A stretch of DNA of 56,778 bases from Arthrobacter sp. ISL-30. GTDB lineage: Bacteria > Actinomycetota > Actinomycetes > Actinomycetales > Micrococcaceae. Location: NCBI RefSeq assembly GCF_018613855.1, contig NZ_JAGGPK010000001.1:1-56778 (forward strand). The letters are read 5' to 3'. Under the pieces are notes generated by a model, which ran no database searches, was not told where the DNA came from, and worked only from the letters and a program-made list of their open reading frames with translations. Of this stretch, positions 40,530 through 49,714 are shown piece after piece (within the stretch, counting starts at the first letter, position 1; every line of letters begins with the position of its first letter). The translations under genes were made by a program, and so were the position numbers.

Positions 40530-42685
40530 GCCTTTCGGCTCCGGCCGGCTTCCTCCACGAGTTCGGCGAGCCACGGCCGGTGCCCCTGGCGGAACACCAT
40601 CCCTTCGGGAAGGCCCTCCACCATTGGAACGGAATTGGTGACCTGGATGCTGATCCGGCCGCCAGCCATGGGGGCGTTAGTGATGTGCAGGTCGCCGTAG
40701 GACTCCGGCAGTACGGGATCCATCCATAGCCCACCCCGGGAAACGTGGGCGTCGTACCGCAGGAGGCTGGTCAGCAGCAGGATGGGTGTGGTGGCTGCCC
40801 AGGCCTGGGGCGAGCACGCCGTTGGGTAGGGCACGGGCTCGGCGAAATGGTCCCGGTTGAAGCCGCAGAACAGTTCAGGGAGTCGGCCGCCTGAGTGCTC
40901 CGCTGCCTCCAGCAGGGCAGTGGAGATACGCTGTGCCTCTGCCACAAAGCCGTAGCGCAGCAGCCCGGCCTGGATAATTGCATTGTCGTGCGGCCAGACT
41001 GATCCGTTGTGGTAACTGGCGGGGTTGTAGGCACCCATGTCGCTAGCAAGGGTTCGTACGCCCCAGCCGCTGAACATCTCCGGGGACATCAGGCGTTCAA
41101 CTACCTGCGGCGCCTTGTCCTCATCCACAATGCCGAGCCACAGGCATTGCCCCATGTTGGAAGCACATGCATCCACCTGCCGCTTCTTGCCATCAAGGGC
41201 GACGGCGTAGTAGCCGCGATCAGGCATCCAGAACTCTTCATTGAACCGTTTCTTCAGCTGCGCCGCGCGATCAGCAAGTTCGGCAGCAAGAGCCGTATCA
41301 CCGGCGTCGTATGCCATCCATGCGCGCGCGTTGTACGCGTCGTAAACGTAAGCCTGCACCTCGCAGAGGGCGATAGGCGCCTCGGCTATCCGACCGTCGG
41401 CAAAATTGATCCCGTCCCAGGAGTCCTTCCAGCCTTGGTTGAACAGTCCCCGTTCGTTGAGTCGCTCATACTCGACGAACCCGTCGCCGTCCCTGTCTCC
41501 ATAATCACGTATCCACTCCAGTGCACGGTCCGCATGAGGCAATAAGGCAGCGATGGTGTCCGCCGCGAATCCCCAGCGGCTAACCGAGGCAAGAACAATC
41601 ACAAACAGTGGCGTGGCGTCCACACTGCCGTAGTAGATGGATTTGCCGCCCAGGGACAACCCGCTGGAGACATCGAGCCTGACCTCGTGCAGGATCTTGC
41701 CCGGCTCCTCCTCGCTCATCTGGTCCACCACACTGCCCTGGCGGTCCCCCAAGGTCTGCAAGGTGCCCAGAGCCAGGGACGGATCCACCGGCATAGCCAT
41801 TATCGAAGCCCACAGGGAGTCGCGGCCGAACAGGGTCATGAACCAGGGGGCGCCAGCGGCCACCACTACGCGGTCGGGGTGATTCGGATCCTCGATGCGA
41901 AGCGCGCCCAGGTCGTCGTAGCTGCGCCGCAGGGTTCGTTCGATGGAGCGGTTTCCCATGTGCACCACCGGAATCTTGGCCACCCATTCCTGCCGCCGCC
42001 GATCCCGGGGAGACAATTCGTCTGCGTCAGGATGGACGAACGACGGCGGGGGAGGGCTGGGCGCCTCGGTGGTGGGAACCACGGTGAGGACAGTGCTCCA
42101 CTGGCCATGTGGCGCGACAGACACACGGTATGTCAACTCTTCCTCGGTGACCTCTGCCCCAGGGGCTTGGACACGAATGCCCTTCCGGACATCCTGCCAA
42201 ACCGCCCGGAGAGTCAACGAATCACCCTCCACTTGCCGGGTTTGTTTCCAACGCCGCTGGATCCGGACCTCCTTCACTTCGAAGAGATCCGCAAAATCTG
42301 CCTCAACCCGCAGGGAGATCAAACATTCGGCCGGGTCCAGGGAGTAATTGCGGATGGTGACCTGTTCCTGGATGCCAGCCCCCACTTCGCGGAGCCGCTC
42401 CACGATCAGCGGGCTGTCCGCATAGCCCTCGGCGTGAGGAATGCGGCCGGCAAACAGGGCCCTGTACGGTTCCTTCGTCTCCGCCGCCAACGGCTCGAGC
42501 TGATGGCCGTTAATCGTGAGGATCCAGCCGGAAAGGATGCGGGTGTCGAGGTGGAAAGCACCATGGGGATGTTCAGGATGGATGTCCCCGTTCTGCATAG
42601 AGATGCAGAACGACGAACCCTCCACCAGAGTTACCGCACCGGTCCCCATCGATCCTGCGGCTGTATCAGCATTCCATCCCGCCAT
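40526..42685 (-). CDS. Amylo-alpha-1,6-glucosidase-type glycogen debranching enzyme
   Basis: A 719-residue protein with an N-terminal beta-rich domain (starting GAVTLVEGSSFCISMQNGDIHPEHPHGAFHLDTRILSGW split over residues 15-55) and a C-terminal (alpha/alpha)6 glucosidase domain. Landmarks are DRDGDGFVEYERLNERG, NQGWKDSWDGINF and SVWPHDNAIIQAGLLRYG, typical of the GDE/trehalase-like fold with acidic catalytic residues. ATG 42685 is favoured by GGAGGGA six bases upstream; an in-frame ATG at 42769 lacks a site. The substrate could be glycogen-like or another alpha-glucan. Divergent from the GT9 genes. Confidence 0.86.
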   Translation of the reverse strand: MAGWNADTAAGSMGTGAVTLVEGSSFCISMQNGDIHPEHPHGAFHLDTRILSGWILTINGHQLEPLAAETKEPYRALFAGRIPHAEGYADSPLIVERLREVGAGIQEQVTIRNYSLDPAECLISLRVEADFADLFEVKEVRIQRRWKQTRQVEGDSLTLRAVWQDVRKGIRVQAPGAEVTEEELTYRVSVAPHGQWSTVLTVVPTTEAPSPPPPSFVHPDADELSPRDRRRQEWVAKIPVVHMGNRSIERTLRRSYDDLGALRIEDPNHPDRVVVAAGAPWFMTLFGRDSLWASIMAMPVDPSLALGTLQTLGDRQGSVVDQMSEEEPGKILHEVRLDVSSGLSLGGKSIYYGSVDATPLFVIVLASVSRWGFAADTIAALLPHADRALEWIRDYGDRDGDGFVEYERLNERGLFNQGWKDSWDGINFADGRIAEAPIALCEVQAYVYDAYNARAWMAYDAGDTALAAELADRAAQLKKRFNEEFWMPDRGYYAVALDGKKRQVDACASNMGQCLWLGIVDEDKAPQVVERLMSPEMFSGWGVRTLASDMGAYNPASYHNGSVWPHDNAIIQAGLLRYGFVAEAQRISTALLEAAEHSGGRLPELFCGFNRDHFAEPVPYPTACSPQAWAATTPILLLTSLLRYDAHVSRGGLWMDPVLPESYGDLHITNAPMAGGRISIQVTNSVPMVEGLPEGMVFRQGHRPWLAELVEEAGRSRKA

Positions 42686-42945
42686 CTTGGGTCCCTCCAA
42701 CGGATTGGGAAATGGCGCGGCAACGGGGCCGGAAACGGTGGCCGATCCGACTGTCGCCGCAGTCTTCATTGATTTAATCGACGCTACGCTTGAGGGCTTC
42801 GCGATTCCAGAGGCAGATGGTCGGCCGCGATCCGGGGCGGGGAGGTAGCCTCCTTCGCCGGAATCACCGTATTGTGGCTGCACAGGCAGCGCAGGAGACG
42901 GCAGCAAGGCGCTTTGGATGAGGCGCCTGACCGAAGGGGGTCCCA

Positions 42946-44118
42946 GTGGAGCGGTTGACGGCAGAATTCGGCGGTTCGAGCGTCGTCGGTATGGGCGTCG
43001 GGCCCGTCCTGGAAAAGTTCGACGGCGTCTCCCGGATTGCCGTTCTCCGCGGCGGCGGCCTCGGAGACCTGATCTACGCGATCCCGGCCATGGCCGCCCT
43101 CAAGGCCGCCTACCCAGACGCAACGCTGACCCTGCTCGGCATGCCTGCTCATCAGCAACTCCTCGCCGCGACGAAGAGTCCCGCAGACGAGGTGCGCATC
43201 CTGCCTTTCTCCGAGGGCGTGCGGCCTGGCGATGAGGACCAGGATGAGCTGGAGGCGTTTTTCGCGGAGATGCGTGAGCAGGACTTCGACCTTGCTGTCC
43301 AGTTGCATGGGGGAGGGCGTTACTCGAATCCCTTCCTCCTTCGCCTGGGGGCCCGCCACACCGTTGGAACGCGGACAGCGGATGCAGCAAGCCTGGAGCG
43401 GACTGTTCCTTATCTCTACTACCAATACGAGCCCCTGCGTTCAGTGGAAGTGGCCGGATTTGCAGGTGCCTTCCCGGTTGACCTGGAAGCCCGTCTTGCG
43501 CCGGCAGTTGGCCCGGACGCCTTGCCCGCAGGCCTTGTGCTTGAAGATTTAGGGGACAGCCGGTCCCAGCCGCTGGTTGTCTTACATCCGGGGGCCAGCG
43601 ACCCGCGTCGCCGCTGGCCCGCCGAACGCTTCGCTGAGCTGGCGACGGCGTGCGCCGCCGATGGCTGCCAAGTGGTAGTTATTGGCGACAAGAGTGAGCG
43701 GCACCTGGCCAAGCGGGTTGTGGAGCTGGCTGGTGCGCCCATCCGTTCCCTGGCTGGCGAGCTGGATATGGCCGGTCTGGTGGCAGTGCTGGCGCGAAGC
43801 GCGGTGATGGTCGGGAACGACAGCGGTCCCCGACACCTTGCCCAGGCTCTCGGAATCCCTACCGTAGGCATCTTCTGGGTGGGCAACGTGATCAACGCCG
43901 GCGCCCTGGGCAGGAGTCTTCACCGCGTCCACGCTTCGTGGGTGACCAGGTGTCCGAGCTGCGGCATAGACGTCACCCAGGTGGGATGGACGGCTCCCCG
44001 CTGTCCGCATGATGATTCCGTGGTGGCGGAGATCGCTGTGCGGGATGTCCACGAGGACGTCCGGAGCCTGGCCGCCACGAGTCCCCTTGTTGAGGGCCCC
44101 CTTGTTGAAGGTGCCTAG
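42946..44118 (+). CDS. Family 9 glycosyltransferase (heptosyltransferase-like), copy 1
   Basis: A 390-residue GT9, GT-B fold enzyme. The N-terminal VLRGGGLGDLIYAIPAM is the acceptor-side start of ADP-heptose-LPS heptosyltransferase-like proteins, and the C-terminal VGNDSGPRHLAQALGIPTVGIFW is the donor-binding hallmark. A Cys/His cluster (TRCPSCGIDV ... APRCPHDD) may bind metal. The start is GTG 42946. The extreme C-terminus has a short repeat (LVEGPLVEG) from a DNA tandem duplication near 44083-44111. An LPS role is impossible in a Gram-positive; a cell-wall or glycolipid acceptor is likely. Confidence 0.88.
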   Translation: MERLTAEFGGSSVVGMGVGPVLEKFDGVSRIAVLRGGGLGDLIYAIPAMAALKAAYPDATLTLLGMPAHQQLLAATKSPADEVRILPFSEGVRPGDEDQDELEAFFAEMREQDFDLAVQLHGGGRYSNPFLLRLGARHTVGTRTADAASLERTVPYLYYQYEPLRSVEVAGFAGAFPVDLEARLAPAVGPDALPAGLVLEDLGDSRSQPLVVLHPGASDPRRRWPAERFAELATACAADGCQVVVIGDKSERHLAKRVVELAGAPIRSLAGELDMAGLVAVLARSAVMVGNDSGPRHLAQALGIPTVGIFWVGNVINAGALGRSLHRVHASWVTRCPSCGIDVTQVGWTAPRCPHDDSVVAEIAVRDVHEDVRSLAATSPLVEGPLVEGA

Positions 44119-44139
44119 CGGTTCACAGAAAGGCGCGGA

Positions 44140-45138
44140 TTGGAACAGAGTGGTGGATCGGAAGGCAAGGCGGCCCAGGAAGGCAAGGCTGTCGAGGAAG
44201 ACAAGCCGGTCCAGGACGGCAAGCCGGACCTGCTGGTATTACGGGCGCTCAAACTGGGTGATTTGCTGGTAGCGGTACCTGCGCTGCACGCCCTTCGCCG
44301 TGCCCACCCCGAGCATCGGCTTAGGTATGCGGCGCAAGGGTGGCTCTCCGAAGCCTTGGGCCTTGTTGGCGGCTTTGAACTGCTGCCTACGCACGGCCTG
44401 GACGAGCCATTGGCTGTTGAACCCGGCACTGTGGACGTGGCCGTTAACCTCCATGGCAGCGGGCCGGAGAGCCAGGAGCGGATTGAAGCCGTGCGGGCAC
44501 GCCTCACCATCGGCCATAGCAGCCAATATCGCGACGGGCCGCCTTGGCGGCCCGAACTGCATGAGCGGGAAAGGTGGGTTCGGCTGCTTGAGTGGCATGG
44601 AATCGAGGCGGATCCGCTGGATTTCCGGCTGAGCCTTCCGCCCGTGCCCAGCCCGTTTCCGGCAGCAACAGTACTGCATGTGGGTGCTGCCTACGGCAGC
44701 CGGCTTTGGCCCGCGGACCGTTTTGCCGCCGTCGCTTCCCGCCTTGCCGAGTCGTGCCACCACGTCATCTTTACGGGCGGTGCGGGGGAACGCGAACGCG
44801 CCCTTGATGTCTGCCTGCGGGCGGGCCTTCCGGCCACGGCCGTCCTGGCAGGAAGCCTGAGCCTGAATGAGTTTGCGGCAACGATCGCCGCCGCCAGGCT
44901 TGTGGTTTCTGCCGACACAGGCGCGGCACACCTGGCCTCCGCCTATGGCACGCCATCGGTTGTGCTCTTCGGGCCGGCCCCTCCTGAGATCTGGGGACCG
45001 CCGCCGGGTCCGCATCTGGTGCTGACCCGCCCTGAGCTGCGCAGGGGAGACACTTTTGCCAAGGATCCCGATCCGGCGCTCCTCGCAGTCTCGATCCAGG
45101 ACGTCCTTGCGGCCGTCCGCAGCCTGGGCCTTTTCTAG
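44140..45138 (+). CDS. Family 9 glycosyltransferase (heptosyltransferase-like), copy 2
   Basis: A 332-residue GT9 in the same operon, 21 bases after copy 1. LLVLRALKLGDLLVAVPALHAL and VSADTGAAHLASAYGTPSVVLFGP are the N- and C-terminal GT9 signatures. The likely start is TTG 44140, giving a repetitive acidic N-terminus (Gly/Lys/Glu-rich, about 28 residues) that may be dispensable; no better start exists before the first strand. Paired GT9 genes beside sugar-metabolism genes suggest synthesis of a surface glycan. Confidence 0.85.
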   Translation: MEQSGGSEGKAAQEGKAVEEDKPVQDGKPDLLVLRALKLGDLLVAVPALHALRRAHPEHRLRYAAQGWLSEALGLVGGFELLPTHGLDEPLAVEPGTVDVAVNLHGSGPESQERIEAVRARLTIGHSSQYRDGPPWRPELHERERWVRLLEWHGIEADPLDFRLSLPPVPSPFPAATVLHVGAAYGSRLWPADRFAAVASRLAESCHHVIFTGGAGERERALDVCLRAGLPATAVLAGSLSLNEFAATIAAARLVVSADTGAAHLASAYGTPSVVLFGPAPPEIWGPPPGPHLVLTRPELRRGDTFAKDPDPALLAVSIQDVLAAVRSLGLF

Positions 45139-45209
45139 CCCTCCTGTTCCAGCCCCCTTTCCAGGGTCCTGTTCCAGCGTCGTTAGGAGCAAGGGACTTG
45201 ACGGAGGGG

Positions 45210-45227
45210 ATCGTGAACGTTCACGAT
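45210..45227. promoter_or_regulatory. 18-base perfect palindrome upstream of the GH43 gene (LacI-type operator)
   Basis: ATCGTGAACGTTCACGAT, two perfect nine-base half-sites around a central CG, the form of LacI-family operators. It lies 54 bases before the GH43 start. TTGACG at 45198-45203 could be a -35 and TATAAG at 45230-45235 a -10, although the spacer between them would be too long. Confidence 0.6.
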
Positions 45228-45280
45228 TCTATAAGTCCCCATGACGCGGTGGGCTAAAGCAGCGATCGAACAGGTGCCCC

Positions 45281-46168
45281 GTGAACCAATCCCCAACCCC
45301 GTCCCCCTTGGGCGGGCTTTTCGCAGACCCAAGCCTTGCCGTCTTCGGCGGCCGTTACTACCTCTACCCCACTACTGACGGCCTTGAAGGCTGGGCGTCC
45401 AGGTCATTCTCGGTCCTGTCCTCGGATGACCTGGTGGAATGGACCAACCATGGTGAAATCCTGAAGCTGGGGGTGGACGTGGCCTGGGCCGAAGAGAAGG
45501 CCTGGGCGCCTGCGATCGCTGAGCGTGACGGCAGCTACTACTTCTATTACTCGGCCAACGGCAACATTGGGGTTGCTGTCGCCGATTCCCCGACGGGACC
45601 GTTCCGGGATATCGGGCGACCCTTGGTGGCTGCCGGGGATTACGGCGGCACAGCGATCGATCCTTCCGTTTTCCGTGACGACGACGGCATTTATTACCTC
45701 TACTGGGGCAACGGCCTCGCCCATGGAGTGCCACTCGCCCCCGACATGGTGTCCTTCGATCCCGGCAGCGTGGTGTCCTGGGTGCCGGACGGCTTCCGGG
45801 AGGCCGCCTGGGTGCACCGCCGCGGCGCCACCTACTATCTGTCCTGGTCCGAAAACGATACCCGGGAAGCGGACTACCGCGTCCGCTACGCCACAGGCAG
45901 TGGGCCCCTGGGGCCATGGGCCGACCAGGGAGTGCTGCTCGAGAAGGACGTGGAGCGCGGCATCCTCGCCACGGGCCATCATGCCATCACCGGCCTTCCA
46001 GGCAGCGATGAATGGGTCATCGCGTACCACCGTTTCGCGATTCCGGGAGGCAACGGCTACAACCGGGAGATCATCTTTGATCCGCTGATCCATCGCCCCG
46101 ACGGCCTCCTGGAAAAAGTGCGGCCCTCCTCGAAGCCGCTGAGGAGGCCGCTGAATGGCCGGGCATGA
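45281..46168 (+). CDS. Glycoside hydrolase family 43 enzyme (arabinosidase-like), copy 1
   Basis: A 295-residue five-bladed beta-propeller enzyme. The expected GH43 acids are visible: Asp16 (FADPSLAVF) as base, Asp127 (AIDPSVF) as pKa modulator and Glu174 (FREAAWV) as acid. No signal peptide is seen, so it acts inside the cell on imported oligosaccharides. It is placed upstream of araBDA, so an alpha-L-arabinofuranosidase or beta-xylosidase role is likely. The start is GTG 45281. The 3' end overlaps the next GH43 gene by 14 bases. Confidence 0.9.
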   Translation: MNQSPTPSPLGGLFADPSLAVFGGRYYLYPTTDGLEGWASRSFSVLSSDDLVEWTNHGEILKLGVDVAWAEEKAWAPAIAERDGSYYFYYSANGNIGVAVADSPTGPFRDIGRPLVAAGDYGGTAIDPSVFRDDDGIYYLYWGNGLAHGVPLAPDMVSFDPGSVVSWVPDGFREAAWVHRRGATYYLSWSENDTREADYRVRYATGSGPLGPWADQGVLLEKDVERGILATGHHAITGLPGSDEWVIAYHRFAIPGGNGYNREIIFDPLIHRPDGLLEKVRPSSKPLRRPLNGRA

Positions 46169-47108
46169 GGCCTACCTGTTCGCATACTTCAAGGGCGAGC
46201 AGGATGCCAAGGGCGAGCAGGTCTATTTTGCCGTCAGTAATGGCCCCGCCCCCACGTCCTGGACTGAACTGAACGGAGGCGGGCCAGCCCTCATCTCCAA
46301 AGTGGGGGAGTGTGGCGTGCGGGATCCCTTCATCATCCGTGATGAGAACCGCGGCCGGCTTGTGCTGCTGGCGACAGACCTGCGCATCTGGCCCGACGGC
46401 GATTGGCACCGCTCCGTGCGTCATGGCAGCCGGTCCATCCTGGTATGGGAGTCAGAGGACCTGGTTACCTGGTCCGAGGGGCGGCTGGCAGAAATCTCGG
46501 GTACGGAGGCCGGCAACACGTGGGCTCCGAAGGCGTTCTGGTCTGAGGAGAAGGGTGTGTGGCTGGTGTTCTGGGCTTCCGCCCTCTACGGCCAGGGGGA
46601 GCGCGAATCCGGCCAACACCAGCGCATGATGTGGGCTGAGACGAAGGATTTCTCCACCTTCTCCGAGCCCAACATTTACCTGGATCCTGGTCATGACGTC
46701 ATTGACGCCACACTCATCATGGACGGAGATGCCTGGTTCCGGTTTTCAGCCAACGCGCACGTTCCCGGGGGAAGTCCGGAGCTTGGGAATCACATCTTCC
46801 ACGAGCGGGGCAAGGCAATATTTGACCAGGACTATGCTTCAGTAGCGGTCGACGTCGGAAAGCCGGAGCTCCGCAGGGGCGAAGGCCCCGCCGTCGTACC
46901 GGCACTCGACCGCCCGGGCTGGTACCTGCTCATTGACGAATTCGGGCTCCGCGGCTATCAGCTGTTCCAGGCACAGTCTCTGCGCTCCGGAAAATGGCAA
47001 TGGCAGAAGGACGCTGGAATGCCTGTCGGCGCCCGGCACGGCTCCCTTCTCCCGATTACTTCCGGAGAGCGACGCCGGATTGTGCAGGGTTCCCTGCTAA
47101 CTTCTTGA
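46155..47108 (+). CDS. Glycoside hydrolase family 43-like enzyme, copy 2
   Basis: A 317-residue beta-propeller protein with GH43-like motifs CGVRDPFIIRD (Asp, residue about 57), NTWAPKAFW and DVIDATLIMDGD (Asp), plus RRGEGPAVV with the candidate acid Glu. The layout resembles cytoplasmic arabinosidases or arabinofuranosidases. It overlaps copy 1 and is probably translated from the same mRNA. It has no signal peptide. Together the two would trim arabino-oligosaccharides to arabinose for araBDA. Confidence 0.85.
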   Translation: MAGHEAYLFAYFKGEQDAKGEQVYFAVSNGPAPTSWTELNGGGPALISKVGECGVRDPFIIRDENRGRLVLLATDLRIWPDGDWHRSVRHGSRSILVWESEDLVTWSEGRLAEISGTEAGNTWAPKAFWSEEKGVWLVFWASALYGQGERESGQHQRMMWAETKDFSTFSEPNIYLDPGHDVIDATLIMDGDAWFRFSANAHVPGGSPELGNHIFHERGKAIFDQDYASVAVDVGKPELRRGEGPAVVPALDRPGWYLLIDEFGLRGYQLFQAQSLRSGKWQWQKDAGMPVGARHGSLLPITSGERRRIVQGSLLTS

Positions 47109-47133
47109 CACGTCGCATGTTAGCGCTCACAAT
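47105..47133 (+). promoter_or_regulatory. araB promoter with LacI-type operator in the spacer
   Basis: TTGACA at 47105-47110 is a consensus -35 and overlaps the stop codon region of the GH43 gene. CACAAT at 47128-47133, 17 bases on, is a fair -10. The palindrome TGTTAGCGCTCACA (47118-47131) lies between them; it is LacI-type with a central GCGC. Binding there would block RNA polymerase. Confidence 0.6.
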
Positions 47134-47173
47134 AAAGTTAGGCCTTGGAGGGCAAAAGCAACTGGAGGATTCG

Positions 47174-48937
47174 ATGGACGTCACAACCCGTGACACTGAG
47201 CGCTACGTGATCGGTGTGGATTACGGCACCCTGTCTGGTCGGGCCGTTGTGGTTCGCGTTTCGGATGGGGCGGAACTTGGCAGCGGGGTATTCGAATACC
47301 CCCACGCGGTGGTAGCCGATGCTTTGCCTGCAGATGTAGCAGGCGACGGCGGTACACGTCTTCCGGGGGACTGGGCACTTCAGGTGCCCAATGACTATCG
47401 TGAGGTGCTGCGTCGTGCCGTTCCGGCCGCAGTGGCGGACGCGGGGATCGACCCCGCCACAGTGGTGGGTATTGCGACTGATTTCACGGCGTGCACCATG
47501 GTGCCCGTGAAGGCTGACGGTACGCCTTTGAACGAACTTCCGCAGTATGCCGATCGGCCCCATGCGTATGTGAAGTTGTGGCGGCATCATGCTGCCCAGG
47601 GCCAGGCGGACCGGATCAACGAGCTTGCCGCGGAGCGCGCGGAGTCCTGGCTGCCGCGCTACGGGGGGCTGATTTCCTCGGAATGGGAGTTCGCCAAGGG
47701 CCTGCAGCTGCTGGAGGAAGACCCCGAACTGTATAGCGCCATGGATCACTGGGTCGAGGCGGCTGACTGGATCGTGTGGCAGCTGTGCGGAGAGTACGTT
47801 CGCAACGCCTGCACCGCCGGCTACAAGGGCATCTACCAGGACGGGAACTACCCCTCGGAAGACTTCCTGGCGGCCCTGAACCCGGACTTCCGGATGTTTG
47901 TCTCGGACAAGCTCGCGCACCGCATTGGGCGCCTCGCCGAGTCTGCGGGCGTTTTGACCGAGGAGGCCGCCGCCTGGACTGGGCTGCCGGCCGGAATCGC
48001 CGTAGCCGTTGGGAATGTGGATGCGCATGTCACGGCGCCTGCAGCGCGGGCCGTGGAACCTAGCCAGCTGGTGGCCATTATGGGCACCTCCACCTGCCAT
48101 GTGATGAACGGTGATGTGCTGCGGGAAGTCCCGGGCATGTGCGGAGTAGTCGACGGCGGCATCGTGGACGGGCTCTGGGGCTACGAAGCCGGCCAGTCCG
48201 GCGTCGGGGATATCTTTGGCTGGTTCACCAAGAACGGTGTCCCGCCCGCCTACCACCAAGCCGCCGAGGCTGCCGGTCTTGGTATCCATGAATACCTCAC
48301 CGAACTCGCCGCCAAACAGGGCATCGGCGAGCACGGGCTGATCGCGCTGGACTGGCATTCAGGGAACCGCTCCGTGCTGGTGGACCATGAACTCTCCGGG
48401 ATCGTCGTGGGCCAAACCCTCGCCACCCGGCCGGAGGACACCTACCGGGCCCTGCTGGAGGCCACGGCCTTTGGTACCCGGATGATCGTGGAGGCCTTCC
48501 GCGACTCAGGCGTCCCAGTGGAGGAATTCATCGTTGCCGGCGGACTGCTGAAGAACAAGCTGCTGATGCAGATCTACGCCGACGTCACCGGCCTGCCGCT
48601 CTCCACGATCGGTTCCGAACAGGGCCCGGCCCTCGGCTCGGCCATCCACGCCGCCGTTGCCGCCGGCGAATACCGGGACATTCGGGCCGCGGCCTCAGCG
48701 ATGGGGGCGGAACCCGGTGCGGTCTACGTCCCGATCCCGGAAAACGTTGCCGCGTACGACGTCCTCTTCCAGGAATACCGGACGCTGCACGACTACTTCG
48801 GCCGCGGGGCCAACGAGGTCATGCACCGGCTCAAGGCCATCCAGCGGTCCGCACAGGGGAACGTCCAAAACTCCGCCGGGTCTCTCACGGGCGACAGCGA
48901 TGCCGGGGAACGTGTTGCAGAAGGAGTATCCGCATGA
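47174..48937 (+). CDS. araB: L-ribulokinase
   Basis: A 587-residue FGGY-family kinase that phosphorylates L-ribulose with ATP. The start VIGVDYGTLSGRAVVVRV is the ATP-binding first strand of ribulokinases, and IMGTSTCHVMNG, TRMIVEAFRDSGVPVEEFIVAGGLLKN and GSEQGPALGSAIHAAVAAG are typical later motifs. ATG 47174 has CTGGAGGA upstream; an open frame continues into the previous gene but is not used. It is the first gene of araB-araD-araA. Its C-terminal 35 residues form a low-complexity tail. Confidence 0.96.
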   Translation: MDVTTRDTERYVIGVDYGTLSGRAVVVRVSDGAELGSGVFEYPHAVVADALPADVAGDGGTRLPGDWALQVPNDYREVLRRAVPAAVADAGIDPATVVGIATDFTACTMVPVKADGTPLNELPQYADRPHAYVKLWRHHAAQGQADRINELAAERAESWLPRYGGLISSEWEFAKGLQLLEEDPELYSAMDHWVEAADWIVWQLCGEYVRNACTAGYKGIYQDGNYPSEDFLAALNPDFRMFVSDKLAHRIGRLAESAGVLTEEAAAWTGLPAGIAVAVGNVDAHVTAPAARAVEPSQLVAIMGTSTCHVMNGDVLREVPGMCGVVDGGIVDGLWGYEAGQSGVGDIFGWFTKNGVPPAYHQAAEAAGLGIHEYLTELAAKQGIGEHGLIALDWHSGNRSVLVDHELSGIVVGQTLATRPEDTYRALLEATAFGTRMIVEAFRDSGVPVEEFIVAGGLLKNKLLMQIYADVTGLPLSTIGSEQGPALGSAIHAAVAAGEYRDIRAAASAMGAEPGAVYVPIPENVAAYDVLFQEYRTLHDYFGRGANEVMHRLKAIQRSAQGNVQNSAGSLTGDSDAGERVAEGVSA

Positions 48938-49638
48938 GCGCCCTTCTCGAAACCATCGCCCGGGTGCGCCGCGAGGTTTGCGAACTGCACGCCGAGCTGA
49001 CCCGCTACCAGCTGGTGGTGTGGACGGCAGGCAACGTGTCGGGCCGGATTCCCGAGTATGACCTCATGGTCATCAAGCCGTCCGGCGTGTCCTACGACGA
49101 ACTCACCCCGGACCTCATGGTCGTGACTGACCTGTATGGAAGTCCCGTGAAGGGTATTTCCACAGGTTCCGGCCTGGTGGAGTGGGAAAACCCGGCCCTC
49201 ACGCCGTCGTCCGATACTGCTGCCCACGCCTACGTGTACCGGCACATGCCCGACGTCGGCGGCGTAGTACACACGCATTCCACCTACGCTACGGCCTGGG
49301 CAGCCCGCGGCGAGGAGATCCCCTGCGTGCTGACCATGATGGGCGACGAGTTCGGCGGGCCGATTCCGGTGGGCCCGTTTGCGCTGATCGGTGACGACTC
49401 GATCGGCCAGGGCATCGTAGCGACGCTGAAGAACTCGAACTCCCCGGCCGTCCTGATGCAAAACCACGGCCCGTTCACCATTGGCAAGGATGCCCGCGCG
49501 GCGGTCAAGGCCGCGGTGATGTGTGAGGAAGTGGCGCGCACTGTGCATATTTCCCGGCAGCTGGGCGAGCCTTTGCCCATCGGCAAGGACCAGATTGATT
49601 CGCTCTACGCCCGCTATCAGAACGTCTACGGCCGCTAG
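48934..49638 (+). CDS. araD: L-ribulose-5-phosphate 4-epimerase
   Basis: A 234-residue class II aldolase-like epimerase converting L-ribulose-5-P to D-xylulose-5-P for the pentose phosphate pathway. The zinc-binding histidines are seen in VVHTHSTYATAWA, with a further His in LMQNHGPF. TAGNVSGRIP is the phosphate-binding segment. ATG 48934 overlaps the araB stop by ATGA. Length is normal. Confidence 0.96.
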   Translation: MSALLETIARVRREVCELHAELTRYQLVVWTAGNVSGRIPEYDLMVIKPSGVSYDELTPDLMVVTDLYGSPVKGISTGSGLVEWENPALTPSSDTAAHAYVYRHMPDVGGVVHTHSTYATAWAARGEEIPCVLTMMGDEFGGPIPVGPFALIGDDSIGQGIVATLKNSNSPAVLMQNHGPFTIGKDARAAVKAAVMCEEVARTVHISRQLGEPLPIGKDQIDSLYARYQNVYGR

Positions 49639-49714
49639 GCGGCAACACCACGAAATCCCACGCCCTGACCGCCTGGTCGTGGCCACCGACAGATAACTTT
49701 CCAGGAGAACAACG

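Noticed and set aside
41687..42772. 361-codon open frame antisense to the debranching enzyme
   Set aside because: No domain, and the opposite strand encodes a well-supported enzyme with a ribosome site.
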